Positions 31,432 to 35,288 of a stretch of 35,288 bases of DNA are shown piece after piece (positions within the stretch are counted from its first letter, which is position 1; each line of letters begins with the position of its first letter). The position numbers and the translations under genes were made by a program. Where the stretch lies: the NCBI GenBank assembly GCA_021775525.1, contig JAJFHQ010000043.1, positions 1 through 35,288 on the forward strand, given 5' to 3'. Source of the DNA: Hyphomicrobiales bacterium. Lineage in GTDB: Bacteria > Pseudomonadota > Alphaproteobacteria > Rhizobiales > Methyloligellaceae. The notes beneath the pieces were generated by a model. That model was not told the origin of the DNA. It searched no databases and saw only the letters and a list, made by a program, of their open reading frames with translations.

Positions 31432-32769
31432 ATGACCTCACATATCCTGCACCGACAGACGAAAAAACCCATGCCGACCGTTGCCGGTGGTGAAGGGGTT
31501 TATCTGATTGATACTGAAGGAAAGCGCTATTTGGATGGCTCCGGCGGTGCTGCCGTTTCGTGTCTCGGTCATGGTCACCCGAAAGTCATCCAGGCCATCA
31601 AGGATCAGGTCGACAAGGTCGCCTTTGCCCATACCAGCTTCTTCACCAACGAGCCTTCTGAGCAGCTCGCCGATTGGCTGTGTAAGCGCGCCCCGGGAAA
31701 GTTTGGCCGTGTAGCCTTCGTGGCTGGTGGATCGGAAGCTGTTGAGGCCGCACTCAAGATCGCGCGCCAGGCACATATCGAGCGCGGAGAAACAAAGCGC
31801 ACCCATTTCATTGCAAGGCGACAGTCCTATCATGGCGCAACACTGGGGGCGATGAGCGTCGGGTATCATGCACAAAGGCGAAAGCCCTACGCCGAAATGC
31901 TCTCGAGTAATACGAGTCATATTTCACCTGCCTATGCTTACCGGAACCAGCATGCAGATGAGAGCGAAGCGGATTATGGGAAACGCGCCGCCCAGGAGCT
32001 GGAGCAGGAAATCCTTCGTGTAGGCGCGGAAAATGTTGCTGCTTTCGTCGCCGAGACCGTGGTGGGTTCCAGCATTGGCGTTGCCCCTGCACCCAAAGGC
32101 TATTTCAAGGAAATACGCAATATCTGCGATGCCCATGGTGTCATGCTTATTCTGGATGAGGTGATGTCGGGAATGGGACGCACAGGCACGTTGTTCGCCT
32201 GCGAGCAGGAAGGCATTGAGGCCGATATTGTTGCCGTCGCGAAGGGCTTGGGGGCCGGATATCAGCCGATCGGGGCAACTCTCGTCTCCTCAAAATATGC
32301 TGATGCCATCGTCTCGGGCAGCGGGTCCTTGATGCATACCCACACCTATATGGCCCACGCCACCGCCTGTGCAGCAGCTCTCGCCGTACAAACGACGATC
32401 GAGGAAGAGAAGCTTTTGGAACAGGTTCGCCAGCGTGGCCCATATGCCATGAAAGCGGTTCACGAGAGGCTCGGACAACATGCACATGTGGGCGACATTC
32501 GCGGACGGGGGCTGTTTATCGGGGTTGAACTGGTCGCCGACCGGGAAACCAAGGAACCCTTTGCGCCAGACCTCAATGTGGCTGGAAAAATAAAACAGAC
32601 CGCCTTCGCCAACGGCCTTATCTGCTACCCCAACGCTACCAGTGCAGACGGAGAGCGTGGAGATCATGTTTTGCTCGCTCCACCATTCATCATTTCCGAG
32701 AACGAATTGGATGTGCTCGTCGACACACTCGCGACGAGCATCGATCAGGTCATCGACTCCGTCATCTAA
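31432..32769 (+). CDS. Class III PLP-dependent aminotransferase
   Basis: This encodes 445 residues from ATG 31432 behind GGGAGGGG. PLP lysine K271 is in DIVAVAKGLGAGYQPIG, D242 in LILDEVMSGMGRTG, the phosphate-binding segment in FVAGGSEAVEAALKIARQ, and the partner-subunit motif in MHTHTYMAHATACAAALA. The overall form is that of omega-amino acid:pyruvate or 4-aminobutyrate-type aminotransferases; the amino donor is not evident. It follows the amidohydrolase after a 74-bp gap on the same strand and ends before a strong bidirectional terminator. It may convert the amino acid released by the amidohydrolase to an oxo acid or aldehyde. Confidence 0.92.
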   Translation: MTSHILHRQTKKPMPTVAGGEGVYLIDTEGKRYLDGSGGAAVSCLGHGHPKVIQAIKDQVDKVAFAHTSFFTNEPSEQLADWLCKRAPGKFGRVAFVAGGSEAVEAALKIARQAHIERGETKRTHFIARRQSYHGATLGAMSVGYHAQRRKPYAEMLSSNTSHISPAYAYRNQHADESEADYGKRAAQELEQEILRVGAENVAAFVAETVVGSSIGVAPAPKGYFKEIRNICDAHGVMLILDEVMSGMGRTGTLFACEQEGIEADIVAVAKGLGAGYQPIGATLVSSKYADAIVSGSGSLMHTHTYMAHATACAAALAVQTTIEEEKLLEQVRQRGPYAMKAVHERLGQHAHVGDIRGRGLFIGVELVADRETKEPFAPDLNVAGKIKQTAFANGLICYPNATSADGERGDHVLLAPPFIISENELDVLVDTLATSIDQVIDSVI

Positions 32770-32793
32770 CCGGCGTTCGACATGAATGAAAAA

Positions 32794-32829
32794 GGCCCCA
32801 CACCATTTCTGATGCGGGGCCAATTTTTT
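32794..32829 (+). terminator. Intrinsic terminator, usable in both directions
   Basis: Stem GGCCCCACA (32794-32802) pairs with TGCGGGGCC (32813-32821) with one mismatch, loop of 10, followed by AATTTTTT. On the other strand the same stem is followed by TTTTT (from 32793), so it can end both the aminotransferase and the convergent TRAP permease transcripts. Confidence 0.9.
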
Positions 32830-32843
32830 AAAGCCAGGACTGG

Positions 32844-35288
32844 CTAAATGAGACCGGTCACCTTTCTGCGCCTGAGCTGCAGGAAGCAGACGAGCGCCAG
32901 AAGCAATAACGCCGGGATATAGAATAGCTCCTTGGGCGGGCGGACGGCCGGCACTTCCAGCCTGGTCACCTCCCAATCCAGATCAACACCCTTCTTCTGG
33001 GCAAATTTGCCAAACTCCACATTATCGACAAAGGTTTTGCCATCTTCGTTGCGGAATTCAATGCCGGCATTTTTCAGGAGCCTGGCTGCGCCATCGCCTT
33101 CCTTGGGACCAAGCGGTAATGCCACAAAGGTTTTGATCTGCTTGCCGGAGGACTGGTCCTCGCCATTGACCTGGACGCGGATAACGCCTTCCGCCTCCCC
33201 AGAGCCAGCAAGCTCAAGAACCTTCGAAGTTTCAACCGGAAGGAACGGGTCTTTCCATTGATCAAGGAAAAAGCCAGGCCTGAACAGGGCGAAAGCCACC
33301 AGGCACAAGGCCAGGCTTTCCCATATCTTGCTTCGGGTCAGGAACCAGCTCTGCGTGGCGGCAGCGAACAACAGCATCGCCACCGTGGCAATGCAAAACA
33401 CGAATATCCCCTTCATCAGTCCCACATCAATCAACAACAACTCGGTGTTGAAGATGAACAGGAAGGGAAGGATCGCCGTGCGCACGTCATAGGAGAACCC
33501 TATGATGCCGGTCTTGATCGGATCGCCTTTCGATATGGCTGCGGCGGCGAAGGCCGCGAGCCCCACGGGTGGCGTATCATCCGCCAATATCCCGAAATAG
33601 AAGACGAACATATGCACCGCGATGAGCGGCACAATCAGACCCGACTTGGCGCCAACCGCAACGATCACCGGCGCCATCAGTGAGGTGATGACAATATAAG
33701 TCGCCGTCGTCGGCAGCCCCATACCCAGCACCAGACTAAAGAGCGCTACGAAAATCAGCATCAGGATCAGAGACCCCGAAGAAATCAACTCGATGAAGTC
33801 ACCAATGACCTGATGGGCACCGGTCAACGACACTGTGCCGACAATAATGCCAGCGGTTCCGGTGGCGATGGCGATGCCGATCATGTTGCGTGAACCGCTA
33901 ATCAGGCCATCGATCAAATCGCCCCAGCCACGCCGCAAAGCATTCCCCAGCTGATTGCCTTGATTTCGGAACATCGCCTTGAGTGCATGCTGGGTGAGAA
34001 GAACGAAAATCATGGCGATGGTCGCCCAGAAAGCAGAAAGGCCGGGCGAGAAGCGCTCGATCATCAGGCACCAGATCAACACCACAACTGGCAGCGCATA
34101 ATAGTAGCCAGTCTTGGCCACCGGGCCAGGATCGGGCAATTCCAGCAACGGAGCTTCAGGATCGTCTATTTCAAGATCAGGATATTTCGCAGCCCATGAA
34201 ATCAGGCCCAGATAAGCGATCAGGAAGACCACGCCCATGCCGTAAACCGTGTAGTCACCAAACAAGGTCTTCAACCAGCCCAGACCGTAATAGGTGCCAA
34301 GGGCAAGTCCGCAGACAATGGCGATTGAGAAGGCATAGCCCATCAATTTCTGGGCAATAGACTTGGCCACGGTGTTTTTGCGCTCAAGACCTTCAAGTCC
34401 CATTTTGCAGGCTTCAAGATGCACAATGTAAACCAGCGCTATGTAGGAAATAATGGCCGGCAGAAAGGCATTCTTCACCACTTCCAGATAGGAAATGCCG
34501 ACATATTCCACCATTAGGAAGGCCGCGGCCCCCATCACTGGCGGTGTTAACTGACCGTTAGTCGAAGATGCCACTTCAACAGCGCCGGCCTTCTCAGCCG
34601 AGAAGCCCACCCTTTTCATGAGTGGAATTGTGAAAGTGCCGGTTGTCACCGTATTTGCGATCGAGGAGCCGGAAATCAAACCCGTTGCGGCTGAAGCCAC
34701 CACGGCTGCTTTCGCCGGTCCACCGCGCAAATGGCCCATCAAGCCAAAAGCGACCTTGATGAAGTAACTGCCGGCACCGGCTTTCTCAAGCAGTGCGCCA
34801 AACAGCACGAACAGGAACACCATCGAGGCTGAAACACCCAGTGCCACACCGAAGACGCCTTCGGTCTGCATCCAGAAATGCCACATGGCCTTGCCAAATG
34901 ACGCCCCCTTCCACTGCACGGCTTCAGGGATGAAGTCCTTATCACCGAAGAACACATAAACCAGGAATACAGACGCCACGATCACCAGTGGAAGCCCGAG
35001 AGAGCGGTAAGTGGCGATCAGAAGAAGGATGATGCCAACAGCCGAGACAATCAGATCGCCTGTCGTTGGCAGCCCCGATCGTTCCGCGATAACGCCGAAT
35101 AACAGGACAAGGTAAAAACACACGAACACGCTCGCAATTGCGATTATCCAGTCATACCAGGGGATATAGTCTCGTGGAGAATTCTTGAACATCGGGAAGG
35201 CGGTCGCTGCCAGAAACAACGCCAGCGCCAGATGAATGGCCCGGTTTTGGTCGGAATTCATAACGAACAGGTTTGAACCCGTGATTTC
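32844..35288 (-). CDS. Fused TRAP transporter permease (DctQ-DctM type) with C-terminal DUF3394 domain; 5' end outside window
   Basis: The frame is open to the right edge; the ATG at 35261 is only the first visible start and gives 805 residues. Known fused permeases carry some extra N-terminal sequence, so the gene probably continues beyond the window. About 18-19 membrane spans are present. DctM signatures are LRGGPAKAAVVASAATGLIS, SSTNGQLTPPVMGAAAFLMVEY, LVLGMGLPTTATYIV and FVFYFGILADDTPPVGLAAFAA. After the last span cluster comes a soluble region of about 140 residues (ADWKDPF-like QWKDPFLPVE and following) typical of DUF3394, and a final span. These systems import organic acids or osmolytes with a periplasmic binding protein, probably encoded just upstream outside the window. 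Confidence 0.93.
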   Translation of the reverse strand, partial: EITGSNLFVMNSDQNRAIHLALALFLAATAFPMFKNSPRDYIPWYDWIIAIASVFVCFYLVLLFGVIAERSGLPTTGDLIVSAVGIILLLIATYRSLGLPLVIVASVFLVYVFFGDKDFIPEAVQWKGASFGKAMWHFWMQTEGVFGVALGVSASMVFLFVLFGALLEKAGAGSYFIKVAFGLMGHLRGGPAKAAVVASAATGLISGSSIANTVTTGTFTIPLMKRVGFSAEKAGAVEVASSTNGQLTPPVMGAAAFLMVEYVGISYLEVVKNAFLPAIISYIALVYIVHLEACKMGLEGLERKNTVAKSIAQKLMGYAFSIAIVCGLALGTYYGLGWLKTLFGDYTVYGMGVVFLIAYLGLISWAAKYPDLEIDDPEAPLLELPDPGPVAKTGYYYALPVVVLIWCLMIERFSPGLSAFWATIAMIFVLLTQHALKAMFRNQGNQLGNALRRGWGDLIDGLISGSRNMIGIAIATGTAGIIVGTVSLTGAHQVIGDFIELISSGSLILMLIFVALFSLVLGMGLPTTATYIVITSLMAPVIVAVGAKSGLIVPLIAVHMFVFYFGILADDTPPVGLAAFAAAAISKGDPIKTGIIGFSYDVRTAILPFLFIFNTELLLIDVGLMKGIFVFCIATVAMLLFAAATQSWFLTRSKIWESLALCLVAFALFRPGFFLDQWKDPFLPVETSKVLELAGSGEAEGVIRVQVNGEDQSSGKQIKTFVALPLGPKEGDGAARLLKNAGIEFRNEDGKTFVDNVEFGKFAQKKGVDLDWEVTRLEVPAVRPPKELFYIPALLLLALVCFLQLRRRKVTGLI

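Noticed and set aside
1-35288. CRISPR array
   Set aside because: No regularly spaced direct repeats were seen anywhere in the window.

Overview
The window comes from an alphaproteobacterial chromosome. The evidence is a gcrA cell-cycle regulator with GANTC sites upstream, a SAM-II riboswitch ahead of metZ, a double-length dCTP deaminase, and the order argD-argF-hslO. No genus can be named from the sequence alone. Most of the window is ordinary chromosomal coding sequence. The exceptions are one intact mobile element (1424-5095) and a broken glycosyltransferase gene beside it.

Layout. 1-1181: the end of a fatty-acid hydroxylase/sterol desaturase gene and a periplasmic solute-binding protein gene, meeting tail to tail. 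1424-5095: a complete 3672-bp IS1-family transposon with 21-bp terminal inverted repeats (one mismatch) and a perfect 8-bp target duplication, GAATTGAG. It carries a DDE transposase, a P63C-domain protein, two small overlapping genes, and a Panacea (DUF4065) antitoxin followed by a probable toxin. 5164-6697: a GT2 glycosyltransferase whose catalytic centre is missing. An 85-bp inverted-repeat scar lies at the junction. 6873-9182: a membrane/[2Fe-2S]/class III cyclase fusion, then a single-domain response regulator. 9296-12027: a thioesterase, tRNA-Gly(CCC), a radical SAM protein, a 31-residue membrane protein with a possible FNR/FixK box, and an SDR lacking its catalytic residues.

12037-16042: dcd, and divergently SAM-II riboswitch-metZ-trkH. 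16017-20482: an RND efflux pump and its adaptor. 20723-25882: argE facing an argD-argF-hslO-EamA operon; argD has a strong promoter and a terminator-like hairpin in its leader. 26276-29497: gcrA, then divergent pit and ppk2, which together would import phosphate and store it as or release it from polyphosphate. 29548-35288: a GcvR-like double-ACT regulator, a carbamoylase-type amidohydrolase, a class III aminotransferase and a fused TRAP permease. This last group looks like uptake and breakdown of an amino-acid-like or ureide compound.

The most interesting object is the transposon. It is a single-transposase IS1-type element enlarged with passenger genes. Its putative toxin gene stops 8 bp from the right terminal repeat, so the toxin-antitoxin pair is built into the mobile unit. 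The transposase and P63C genes diverge from a control region with promoter-overlapping palindromes.
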